In this document: positions 8,672 through 16,471 of the stretch, in pieces
How positions within the stretch are numbered: the stretch's first letter is position 1
Layout: every line of letters starts with the position of its first letter
Assembly (NCBI GenBank): GCA_016218155.1
Contig: JACREQ010000011.1
Span: 109,103-173,102 of the forward strand
DNA from: Bacteroidia bacterium
GTDB taxonomy: Bacteria; Bacteroidota; Bacteroidia; Bacteroidales; GWA2-32-17
DNA length: 64,000 nt
Reading direction: 5' to 3'
Made by a program: the position numbers and the translations under genes
Notes under the pieces: model-generated
Database searches by the model: none
Told to the model about the DNA's origin: nothing
What the model saw: only the letters and a program-made list of their open reading frames with translations

Positions 8672-11239
8672 TTAACATTTCTTTTTTCGTTTCATTGGTA
8701 AAGAATATCTTCTAACACCGTCAAAATCACAAAGGGCATTAGCCACAGCTGCAGCAGTTGGAACTAAACCAATTTCACCTAGTCCTTTTGCACCATATGG
8801 ACCAACAGAATCTTTAACTTCAACACCAATTACCTTTATTTTTGGTGTTTCTTTAGCTGATAAAATTCCTAAATCTCTCATTTTTGTTGAGACAAGGAAT
8901 CCATCTTTCATTGGTAAATCTTCAGTTAACGCATATCCTACACCCATATGAACAGCGCCTTCAATCTGACCTTCAAACATTATTGGGTTCATTATTTTAC
9001 CCGCATCATGAGCTGCATAAACAGTATCTATTTCTCCTTTATCATTTAAAACAACAAGCTGTGATGCATAACCGTATGAGTAGTGTGTTATAATCTCTTT
9101 TACATCAGCTCCGGGTTTTGTAGTCCAGTTGCAAGTGTAATTACCTTTATATTTCATTCCTTTTAAATCGGAGAGTTTCTTTATTTTAAGATCTTCTATA
9201 ATTTGTTTTGAGGCATCAATAATAGCATTCCCAAGTAAGGCAGTTGCACGAGATGATGTTGTCATGCCAGTTGTTATACTTGCTTTTGTATCAACAATTA
9301 CTTCAATTATTTCAGGATTAATACCTGTTTCTTCGTGTAAAGTCTGTATAGCCATGTTATGAATACCTTGGCCCATTTCGGTCCAACCATGCTGAATATT
9401 TACTCGTTTTTTTGAAATAATTTCAATAATGACATCACTGGAATCCTCCATTCCATTACCAACTCCGGAATTTTTTATTCCACAAGCAAGACCTTTAAAT
9501 ATTGCTTTATCGTAATATGGTTTAAGCGCATCAAGAGTTGCTCTAATTCCAACTCCTGATTTTAAGATATGACCTGTAGCAGTCATTCTGCCTTCAGTTA
9601 AGGCATTGTCATATCTGAATTTCCAGCGATCAAATCCACCTTGTTTGCAAAGTTCGTCAATGCAACCTTCTAAAGCAAAACAAACTTGATTGGCACCAAA
9701 ACCACGCATAGCGCCACTTGGAATATTGTTAGTATAAACAGTTTTTGCTTCAAGATTTACACATGGAAAATGATAACCACCAGTAGCATGGCCGGCAACT
9801 CTTTCCATGACCTTTGTTCCAACAGAAGCATATGCTCCAGAATCACCAACTGCCATAAGTTTTACGGCTGTTAGCATTCCGTTTTTATCGCAACCCATTT
9901 CAATATCCATAAATACAGGATGTCTTTTTGGGTGCATTCGGAATGATTCTTCTCTTGAAAGTATTAGTTTAACTGGCTTTTTTAATAGCCATGTAAATAA
10001 TGCAGTATGTCCCTGAACTGTCATGTCTTCTTTTCCTCCAAAGCCACCACCTGTTGGGACAAGTATTACATTTATTTTTTCTTCAGGAAGAGCAAGTATT
10101 TTAGCAATTTGTTTTCTGTCAACATAAATACCTTGTCCATTAGTGTAAAGTGTTATTCCATCTTCTTTTGGTAAGCCAACTGCGCCTTCAGTCTCTAAAA
10201 ATGCATGCTCAATACGTTGAGTATTGTAAGTTCCTTTAGATGTATAATCTGATTTTTTCAGCACTTCATCTGCATTTCCACCACGATATACCTTGCAGTT
10301 ATCTAATAAATTTATATGATTTGGCTGAACCTGTGGAGAATTTTCTTTTAAAGCTTCGTAAGGATCTGTTACTGGTTCAAGAATTTCATAACTTACATTT
10401 ATTTTCTTTGCTGCTTCTCTTGCTATTTCCTCGGTTTCTGCAACAACACCAGCAATTACATCGCCAATATATCTTGTGATTTCACCTTCACCTATCATTA
10501 AAGGCCAATCCTGATATATTAGTCCAATAAATTTATCTCCTGGAATATCATTTGAAGTAAATATTTTTATTACACCTTTAATTTTTGATGCTTCTGAAAT
10601 ATCTATTTTTAAAACTTTTGCCCTAGGATAATCGCTGAATTTTAATGCACCATGCAACATCCCTTCAAAATGCAAATCGTTTACAAATGCTCTTTTTCCA
10701 ATTGCTGTTTCGTAAGCCTGATATTTTGGATAGGAAGTTCCTACTTTTCCGGATAAATCTGAATATTCAATATCTTTGCCATCTGTTATAGTTTTTGCCG
10801 CTTCTTCAATTGCTTCAATAATTTTAACATAGCCAGTGCAGCGACAAAGATTTAAAGTAAGCGCTTGTTTTATTTCTTCTTTAGTGGGAGTTGGTTTTTT
10901 TTGAAGTAGAACTTTTGTTCTCATCAAGAATCCTGGTGTGCAAAATCCGCACTGAACAGCACCTTTTTCTACAAAAGCTTTTCCTAAGACTTGTTTTATT
11001 GGCTCTGGAACTCCTTCCATTGTTGTAACCACGGTACCTTGAAGTTTACTCATTGGTGTGTTGCATGAAAGTTTTGCTTCTCCGTTTATTTCAACCATGC
11101 ATGCACCACAAGCAGCCTGACCAGAACACCCGTCTTTTACAGAGGTAATTTCTAATTCATTTCGTAAATACTTTAACAACGTTAGATCAGGATTTCCGTT
11201 GTAACTAATGTTTTCTTTGTTAAGAATGAAATTAATCAT
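8672..11239 (-). CDS. xdhD: Xanthine dehydrogenase, fused Fe-S/molybdopterin type (selenium-dependent XDH family)
   Basis: An 855-residue fusion. The N-terminus carries two [2Fe-2S] clusters: Cys38/44/47/59 (plant-ferredoxin type) and Cys97/100/132/134 (QCGFCTPGF and NLCRCTGY). Residues about 165-850 are the Mo-cofactor domains, with GGGFGGKED (397-405), AMRGFGANQ (510-517) and GAKGLGE carrying the catalytic Glu822. No FAD domain is present and no separate FAD subunit gene occurs in the window. The size and domain order match the selenium-dependent XDH family. In that family selenium is a labile ligand, so no selenocysteine codon is expected, and none is seen. Neighbouring ssnA, hydA and ygfK strongly support hydroxylation of a purine (xanthine to urate or the reverse). 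Confidence 0.88.
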   Translation of the reverse strand: MINFILNKENISYNGNPDLTLLKYLRNELEITSVKDGCSGQAACGACMVEINGEAKLSCNTPMSKLQGTVVTTMEGVPEPIKQVLGKAFVEKGAVQCGFCTPGFLMRTKVLLQKKPTPTKEEIKQALTLNLCRCTGYVKIIEAIEEAAKTITDGKDIEYSDLSGKVGTSYPKYQAYETAIGKRAFVNDLHFEGMLHGALKFSDYPRAKVLKIDISEASKIKGVIKIFTSNDIPGDKFIGLIYQDWPLMIGEGEITRYIGDVIAGVVAETEEIAREAAKKINVSYEILEPVTDPYEALKENSPQVQPNHINLLDNCKVYRGGNADEVLKKSDYTSKGTYNTQRIEHAFLETEGAVGLPKEDGITLYTNGQGIYVDRKQIAKILALPEEKINVILVPTGGGFGGKEDMTVQGHTALFTWLLKKPVKLILSREESFRMHPKRHPVFMDIEMGCDKNGMLTAVKLMAVGDSGAYASVGTKVMERVAGHATGGYHFPCVNLEAKTVYTNNIPSGAMRGFGANQVCFALEGCIDELCKQGGFDRWKFRYDNALTEGRMTATGHILKSGVGIRATLDALKPYYDKAIFKGLACGIKNSGVGNGMEDSSDVIIEIISKKRVNIQHGWTEMGQGIHNMAIQTLHEETGINPEIIEVIVDTKASITTGMTTSSRATALLGNAIIDASKQIIEDLKIKKLSDLKGMKYKGNYTCNWTTKPGADVKEIITHYSYGYASQLVVLNDKGEIDTVYAAHDAGKIMNPIMFEGQIEGAVHMGVGYALTEDLPMKDGFLVSTKMRDLGILSAKETPKIKVIGVEVKDSVGPYGAKGLGEIGLVPTAAAVANALCDFDGVRRYSLPMKRKKKC

Positions 11240-11256
11240 AATATTAACATTATGTA

Positions 11257-12501
11257 TTATAAATTTAGAAATCTTTCGATGTCAGAAATAGTTGGATTTA
11301 CTGGGCTCGGAATATTTATTATTGATTGAACTGCATTTAAGTCTTTTAGTCCGCTACCGGTTAATAGTACAACATTTTTACTGTTATCTGTAATCTTATT
11401 GTTATTATTATAGCTTAATAAGCCTGCAAATGCTGTAGCTGCTGCAGGTTCTGTGAAGATTCCGGTATTGCTGCTTAATACTTTTGATGCTGCTATAATT
11501 TCATCATCATTAACCAAAATAGTTTCTCCAGCAAAGTCAAGTAAGTATTTTTTTGCCATTAGGTAATTTCTTGGAATATCTACTGAAATTGAATCTGCAA
11601 CAGTATTACTCGGTGTTGAAACAAATTGTTTATTGTGAATATTATTTACAATATTGCTACTACCAAAAGCTTGTACAGCTACAATTGTAGGTATCTTTTT
11701 TATAATACCAAGTTTTAATAAATCCTCGAACCCTTTATAAATACCAGAAATAATTACTCCATCACCAACAGGTACAAATATTCTGTCAGGTAAATTCTGA
11801 TTAAGTTGAGAATATAATTCAAACGAAACTGTTTTCTTACCTTCTATAGTTAAAGGATTGAAAGCGGTATTACGATTATACCATCCGTATTTTTTAGTAA
11901 TTTCAATACTTAAATCAAATGCTGTGTCGTATGTTCCATTAACTGGGACTATTTTAGCCCCGTACATTATAATTTGAGTAAGCTTAGCTTTTGGTGCTTT
12001 AGCGGGAACGAAAATTATTGCTCTTTGTTTTTGCGCGGCACAAATTCCTGCGAGAGATGAACCTGCATTACCAGTCGATGCAGCAACAATTGTATCTATG
12101 TTATTCTCTTTTGCATAGGCAGAAACAATTGATGAGGCTCTGTCTTTAAAAGAAAAAGTGGGGTTCTGTGAATCATCTTTTAGAAATAAATCAAACCCTA
12201 AATCTTCTTTATCAAGTGATGAGATTTGATATAAAGGAGTATTTCCAACTTTTAAATACGGAAGACTATTCAATGACTTAATTGGCAACAAATCAATAAA
12301 ACCAGTATTTTCTAATTTGTTAAATGTGTTACCAGATAACCTTGATTTAATTTCAGAGAAATTATATTCTGTTTTTAAAACACCTTGTGGCGGCTGGGTA
12401 ATACTATTGTTTTTTTCGCAATCGTTGCATAAATATTCAACTTTGGTTGAATTAATGATTTTACCACAATCAACACAGGAAAAATGGAATTTATTGTTCA
12501 T
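11257..12501 (-). CDS. Threonine synthase-like PLP enzyme with N-terminal zinc ribbon
   Basis: A 414-residue fold-type II PLP enzyme. A four-cysteine zinc ribbon (Cys9, Cys12, Cys25, Cys28) precedes the catalytic domain. SFKDRAS (Lys119) is the Schiff-base lysine and ASTGNAGSS (141-149) is the phosphate-binding loop. The organisation is that of archaeal/clostridial threonine synthases. Its position, 17 bp before XDH inside a purine-type operon and with no thrA/thrB neighbours, suggests it has been recruited for an amino-acid step of that pathway, possibly the role diaminopropionate ammonia-lyase (YgeX) has elsewhere. A genuine threonine synthase cannot be excluded. Confidence 0.75.
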   Translation of the reverse strand: MNNKFHFSCVDCGKIINSTKVEYLCNDCEKNNSITQPPQGVLKTEYNFSEIKSRLSGNTFNKLENTGFIDLLPIKSLNSLPYLKVGNTPLYQISSLDKEDLGFDLFLKDDSQNPTFSFKDRASSIVSAYAKENNIDTIVAASTGNAGSSLAGICAAQKQRAIIFVPAKAPKAKLTQIIMYGAKIVPVNGTYDTAFDLSIEITKKYGWYNRNTAFNPLTIEGKKTVSFELYSQLNQNLPDRIFVPVGDGVIISGIYKGFEDLLKLGIIKKIPTIVAVQAFGSSNIVNNIHNKQFVSTPSNTVADSISVDIPRNYLMAKKYLLDFAGETILVNDDEIIAASKVLSSNTGIFTEPAAATAFAGLLSYNNNNKITDNSKNVVLLTGSGLKDLNAVQSIINIPSPVNPTISDIERFLNL

Positions 12502-12528
12502 AGCTAAGTGTATTATAAAATAGCTGAA

Positions 12529-14007
12529 TTATAAATTCTTTAGCACACCGGTTTCTTCATTAAATTCATTAATCATTTCATCAAGCTTAACATCCTGATG
12601 GAATATTTGATCCCAGATTTCTCTGTCATACCATAACTGATTTAAATCTTCAACATCTTTTGCCTGTTGTTCTACCCATGTAAAATATTTAAGATTATGA
12701 ATCATTTTACGATCGTTATATGTCAATTCTTTTATATAATCAGCTTTTGTTCCTAAAAGACATTTTTCATAATCCTTTACAGCCTGAATATTTGAATATG
12801 CACCTTTTTCGGCTGCCAGTTCTTCAAGGCGTGACTGATACATAACTGCAGAATCTGTTGCAATTGTCATTATAATATCTTCAGAAGTCATTTCAAAATG
12901 TTTTGCTGTTTTAATTGCAGATAGCATATTTGAAATTCCGGAAATACCTAATAATTCAAGAGAATCAATATTTTCCTGACTGATTCCAATTGATTTTAAA
13001 TATTGTTTACCTTCTTTTTCATTAAAAAGTCTGAAAATTCTCATGCAATCTTCATCATCAATTGCAACAACTGCATCAGTATTCTTAACATTATGTACCC
13101 ATGGTACGTGTTTGTCACCAATGCCTTCAATTCTGTGTCCGCCAAAACCGTTCATTAAAAGTGTTGGGCATTGTAATGCTTCTGATGCTGCAACTTTAAT
13201 ATGCGGGTGTTTTGTTCTTAAAAAGTCTCCTGCAGAAATAGTACCTGCAGAACCTGTAGCAGAAATATACCCTGCGAATTTAGATTTAGGAGTTTTTATT
13301 TTATTAAAAACTTCCTCTAATGCATAACCAGTTACATTATAATGCCAGCAAGGGTTTCCGAATTCATCAAACTGGTTAAAAATGATACAATCTTTTCTGT
13401 TGCGACGAATATCCCAACATGCATCATAAATTTCTTTCACATTTGACTCACAACCATGAGTGGCAATTACCTCTGCGCCGATGTCTTTTAACCATGCAAA
13501 ACGTTCTTTGCTCATTTCTTCGGGTAAAATAGCAACAGCAGTGCAGCCCATTAAATATGAGTCAAAAGCCCCACCGCGACAGTAATTTCCTGTAGAAGGC
13601 CAAACAGCTTTATTATATGTAGGGTCAAATTGACCTGAAATTATTCTTGGAGCTAAACAACCGTATGCAGCACCGACTTTATGGGCACCTGTTGGAAACC
13701 ATTTTCCCACAATTAGTACAATGCGTGTATCGATTCCTGTTATTTCTTTCGGGATTTCAATATAATTAACGCCACCATATAAACCACCAGTTTCTTTAGG
13801 CTCATTGTGCCAGTTAATACGGAAAAGGTTCAGTGGATTAAGTTCCCACAATCCTATATTTTTTAATTTGTCCTTAATTTTTTCAGATATTAACTGAGGA
13901 TCCCTCATTTGAGCAAAAGTTGGAAGTACAATACCTTTTTCGCGTAAACGTTCAATAGCTTTTTTTCTTACATCGTGGTTAACGATCTTGTTTTCAATCT
14001 TTATCAT
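12529..14007 (-). CDS. PLP-dependent fold-type II enzyme (cysteine synthase/tryptophan synthase beta-like)
   Basis: A 492-residue protein. GKWFPTGAHKVGAAYGCL contains the likely PLP lysine Lys110, with WPSTGNYCRGGAF as phosphate/substrate loop and ATGSAGTISAGD as a glycine-rich loop. It belongs to a distinctive family often annotated only as 'PLP-dependent protein subunit beta' and is not close to YgeX. It is the first gene of the six-gene operon and is followed 27 bp later by the threonine-synthase-like gene. A beta-elimination or beta-replacement on an amino acid is the general expectation; the substrate is unknown. The ATG at 14007 is preceded by a -7 box 34 bp upstream. Confidence 0.75.
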   Translation of the reverse strand: MIKIENKIVNHDVRKKAIERLREKGIVLPTFAQMRDPQLISEKIKDKLKNIGLWELNPLNLFRINWHNEPKETGGLYGGVNYIEIPKEITGIDTRIVLIVGKWFPTGAHKVGAAYGCLAPRIISGQFDPTYNKAVWPSTGNYCRGGAFDSYLMGCTAVAILPEEMSKERFAWLKDIGAEVIATHGCESNVKEIYDACWDIRRNRKDCIIFNQFDEFGNPCWHYNVTGYALEEVFNKIKTPKSKFAGYISATGSAGTISAGDFLRTKHPHIKVAASEALQCPTLLMNGFGGHRIEGIGDKHVPWVHNVKNTDAVVAIDDEDCMRIFRLFNEKEGKQYLKSIGISQENIDSLELLGISGISNMLSAIKTAKHFEMTSEDIIMTIATDSAVMYQSRLEELAAEKGAYSNIQAVKDYEKCLLGTKADYIKELTYNDRKMIHNLKYFTWVEQQAKDVEDLNQLWYDREIWDQIFHQDVKLDEMINEFNEETGVLKNL

Positions 14008-14040
14008 ATATAAAAAATTTTAATAATCGAATTAAGAATA

Positions 14041-14048
14041 CAAAAGTA
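14041..14048 (-). promoter_or_regulatory. -7 element for the PLP/XDH operon
   Basis: On the minus strand this reads TACTTTTG, a full TAnnTTTG match, 33 bp before the ATG at 14007. It is the best candidate promoter for the six-gene operon. The -33 region is weak, which would fit a regulated promoter. Confidence 0.45.
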
Positions 14049-14260
14049 AGTAATAAAAAGGCATGAATAAATAAAAATTAGTTTTTTTTGAAAATCGCCA
14101 AAGTTTAAAGTAAAAAGTTGAAAGTTTATAAAGTCAAATTATATATTTAAATATTATCCATAAATAAAATAATTTTAACTAAATAAGTAGATGCTATAAT
14201 TCGCATTATTAGTGAATGTTACAAAACATTATTTGATAAAGTATAATATGTATATACACG

Positions 14261-14296
14261 TTGTTAGGAAATTCAAATGTTTTGTTAGGAAGTTCA
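14261..14296. repeat. Tandem 15-bp direct repeat, possible operator
   Basis: TTGTTAGGAAATTCA (14261-14275) and TTGTTAGGAAGTTCA (14282-14296) differ at one base and are spaced by exactly two helical turns. They end about 50 bp upstream of the plus-strand -7 box. This geometry is typical of a transcription-factor site, but no regulator is identified. Confidence 0.4.
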
Positions 14297-14346
14297 TTCT
14301 TGTTTTTTAATCTTTTAAATTGTAATTTTATAGTTGTGTAACATAT

Positions 14347-14354
14347 TATTTTTG
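14347..14354 (+). promoter_or_regulatory. -7 element for the CUB/PKD/P-domain gene
   Basis: TATTTTTG matches TAnnTTTG and lies 50 bp before the ATG at 14405. The -33 box is not convincing. Confidence 0.4.
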
Positions 14355-14404
14355 GACAACGAATTAGCAAGTTATTTGTCTTATTAATGTAAAATCTACT
14401 AAAT

Positions 14405-16330
14405 ATGAATTTATTTAAAAAATATCTTAGCTGCGTTGTTATTTTTATTTTAAGCTTTTATAGCTTAAATTTAAAAGCGCAGGTTGTTCTTATGCATGAT
14501 ACTTCAGTTAGTCTTTGTAGTGGAACTTTTTATGATTCTGGTGGAGCAGGAGGAACATATCAGATAAGTGAATATGATACTATAACAATTTGTTCTGCTT
14601 GGCCGGGTTCTCAGGTTTCGTTGAGTTTTACTCAATTTGCTATTGAAAGTGGGTTTGAGCATCTTGCAATTCATGAAGGTAATTCGGCAGCTGGGTTATT
14701 AATAGTAAATGCAACAGGTACCAATTTGTTAGGACAAACTATTTTTTCTCAGGGAAGTGGTTGTTTGACTCTGGTTTTTACATCAGATGGGTCAGTAAAT
14801 CAGGCTGGATGGGAAGCTACAATTGCCTGTACTCATCCTTGTCAGCCTTTTAATATTGATATTATTGGTGCAAGTATTCCTTATTTTAATGGTGATACAA
14901 TCAGGGCTTGTCAGGGACAATCTATAACATTTAATGCAGCAGGTACATATCCTGACAATAACCTTAACTATTTTCAGTCAGATACTACAACTGTTTTTAC
15001 CTGGGATTTTGGTGATGGATCACCAGTGCAATCTGATACTGGTCTATCGTCAGTTACGCATGTTTTTCAAAATGGAGGTGGTTACTATACAACTGTTACA
15101 GGAGAGGATATTAATGATTGTAACAATTCAAATTATGCAAGAAATATGATTATGATATCTAATTCACCGTTATATGTTGGAACAAATATTACTCAGGATA
15201 CTATATGTTTAGGTGAATCTGTTAATCTGTCAGGGTTGGCATCTGCTAATGCATGGGTACAGCCAATCCCAACAGTAGTTTCCGGATTAGTGTTAATTCC
15301 TGATGGAAGTGGAGTAACATATACAACTACTTTAACACAAACATTGTTTGCTTCTGGGCAGGTGATAACTAATGTTTCTGATTTGCAATCTTTAACAATG
15401 AATATAGAGCATTCGTATTTAGGCGATTTAGAAGTTTGGTTAACATGTCCCAATGGACAAGCAGTTAATCTTATCGGTTATTACAATTATGCTTGTACTA
15501 CATGTTCACTTCCATATCCCGGTTATCCTCAGTATCCTGGTGCAACACATTTAGGTGAACCATGTGATATAACACCAGCCACAAGCCCAGGATTAGGGTA
15601 TACATATAATTGGACATCTATTGATACGCTCACTTTACCAGGAAAGTCAAATGATACATTGCACAATTTTATAGATCAGGAAGGAAATTCTATTTTAAAC
15701 CAACCATTTATTCCTGCCGGAAATTATGCACCCGAAACTCCGTTTTCTAATTTACTAGGATGTCCTTTAAACGGAAGCTGGACTATTCATATTACTGATC
15801 ATCTTGGAGCTGATGATGGTTACCTTTTTTACTGGATGTTAAATTTTAATCCTTCTATAATTCCGCCAACATGGACTTATGGAAATACGTATAATCCATC
15901 GAATTATTTATGGACTGGAAGTGGTATAACAACTCAGGTAAATGGAATTGGAACAGCAACTCCAATTGATACTGGTAATGTAGCATATATATTTTCGGTG
16001 TTAGATGATTTTGGTTGTATTAATGATACTATTGTTACTGTTTATGTTGATACTTCTTGTGTTACAAAAATTAATACTGAAAAATTGGGTAATTTTAAAA
16101 TTGAAATTAATCCTAATCCTACAACAGATATATTAAATCTTAATATAAATTCTGCAAATTCAACTGGTTTAACCATACTTATTTATAATATGCACGGTGT
16201 TTTAGTTAGAAAGATAATGACAAATTTAAACGAATCAGTAATAAATGTTAGTGATTTAGAAAAAGGTGTTTACTCAATAATTGTTGTTGGTAACAATATT
16301 AATTTTAGTGAGCGATTTGTTAAATTGTGA
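14405..16330 (+). CDS. T9SS-secreted protein with CUB-like, PKD and proprotein-convertase P-domain
   Basis: A 641-residue surface protein. The signal peptide (1-25) is followed by a CUB-like beta-sandwich (about 28-142, with FEHLAIHEGNS and CLTLVFTSDGS). A PKD domain (about 170-250, FTWDFGDGSPV) comes next. A P-domain follows (about 265-490, SLTMNIEHSYLGDLEVWLTC ... NGSWTIHITDHLGADDG), then a type-A T9SS sorting domain (FKIEINPNPTTDILNLN, about 565-641). There is no protease catalytic domain, although P-domains usually follow a subtilisin or other peptidase. It is probably an adhesin or carbohydrate/protein-binding protein. It interrupts the ygfK-XDH neighbourhood on the opposite strand and has no visible link to it. 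Confidence 0.85.
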   Translation: MNLFKKYLSCVVIFILSFYSLNLKAQVVLMHDTSVSLCSGTFYDSGGAGGTYQISEYDTITICSAWPGSQVSLSFTQFAIESGFEHLAIHEGNSAAGLLIVNATGTNLLGQTIFSQGSGCLTLVFTSDGSVNQAGWEATIACTHPCQPFNIDIIGASIPYFNGDTIRACQGQSITFNAAGTYPDNNLNYFQSDTTTVFTWDFGDGSPVQSDTGLSSVTHVFQNGGGYYTTVTGEDINDCNNSNYARNMIMISNSPLYVGTNITQDTICLGESVNLSGLASANAWVQPIPTVVSGLVLIPDGSGVTYTTTLTQTLFASGQVITNVSDLQSLTMNIEHSYLGDLEVWLTCPNGQAVNLIGYYNYACTTCSLPYPGYPQYPGATHLGEPCDITPATSPGLGYTYNWTSIDTLTLPGKSNDTLHNFIDQEGNSILNQPFIPAGNYAPETPFSNLLGCPLNGSWTIHITDHLGADDGYLFYWMLNFNPSIIPPTWTYGNTYNPSNYLWTGSGITTQVNGIGTATPIDTGNVAYIFSVLDDFGCINDTIVTVYVDTSCVTKINTEKLGNFKIEINPNPTTDILNLNINSANSTGLTILIYNMHGVLVRKIMTNLNESVINVSDLEKGVYSIIVVGNNINFSERFVKL

Positions 16331-16342
16331 TGAATTTTTTCA

Positions 16343-16395
16343 GTCACCCTGAGGCACTCGAAGGGGGACTTATAGTAATCTCAGTTTTCGAGTCC
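16343..16395 (+). repeat. Dispersed 3' element, copy A (degenerate)
   Basis: GTCACCCTGAG at 16343-16353 followed by CTCGAAGGG is a diverged member of the family GTCATCCTGAGCG...TCGAAGG. It begins 13 bp after the stop codon of the upstream plus-strand gene, as do the four other copies in the window. Confidence 0.6.
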
Positions 16396-16439
16396 TTCGA
16401 TAAGCGAAGATCGATAATCTTAATATTTAAAGCCTAATA

Positions 16440-16468
16440 TCTAATCGTAGTTTCAAACTAAGATTAGA
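16440..16468. terminator. Hairpin between convergent genes
   Basis: A 14-bp stem with one mismatch (16440-16453 pairing with 16455-16468) lies directly after the ygfK stop on the minus strand and between two convergent genes. It lacks a strong T-run on either side, so termination is plausible rather than certain. Confidence 0.4.
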
Positions 16469-16471
16469 TTA

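Larger units (their letters stand above)
14008..14404. other. Divergent intergenic region (397 bp) with promoters and a 21-bp-spaced direct repeat
   Basis: No gene is seen here. It separates the minus-strand PLP/XDH operon from the plus-strand T9SS gene. It contains the operon -7 box (14041-14048), a -7 box for the plus gene (TATTTTTG, 14347-14354) and a direct repeat TTGTTAGGAARTTCA at 14261-14275 and 14282-14296. The two copies are 21 bp apart start to start, i.e. two helical turns. Confidence 0.6.

Noticed and set aside
8672..11239. Possible selenocysteine (in-frame TGA) in the XDH gene
   Set aside because: The frame is continuous without TGA. In this family selenium is a labile ligand of the Mo centre, so none is expected.
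12529..14007. Assignment as YgeX (diaminopropionate ammonia-lyase) or tryptophan synthase beta
   Set aside because: Length (492) and the motif around Lys110 differ from both; only the fold-II PLP class is supported.
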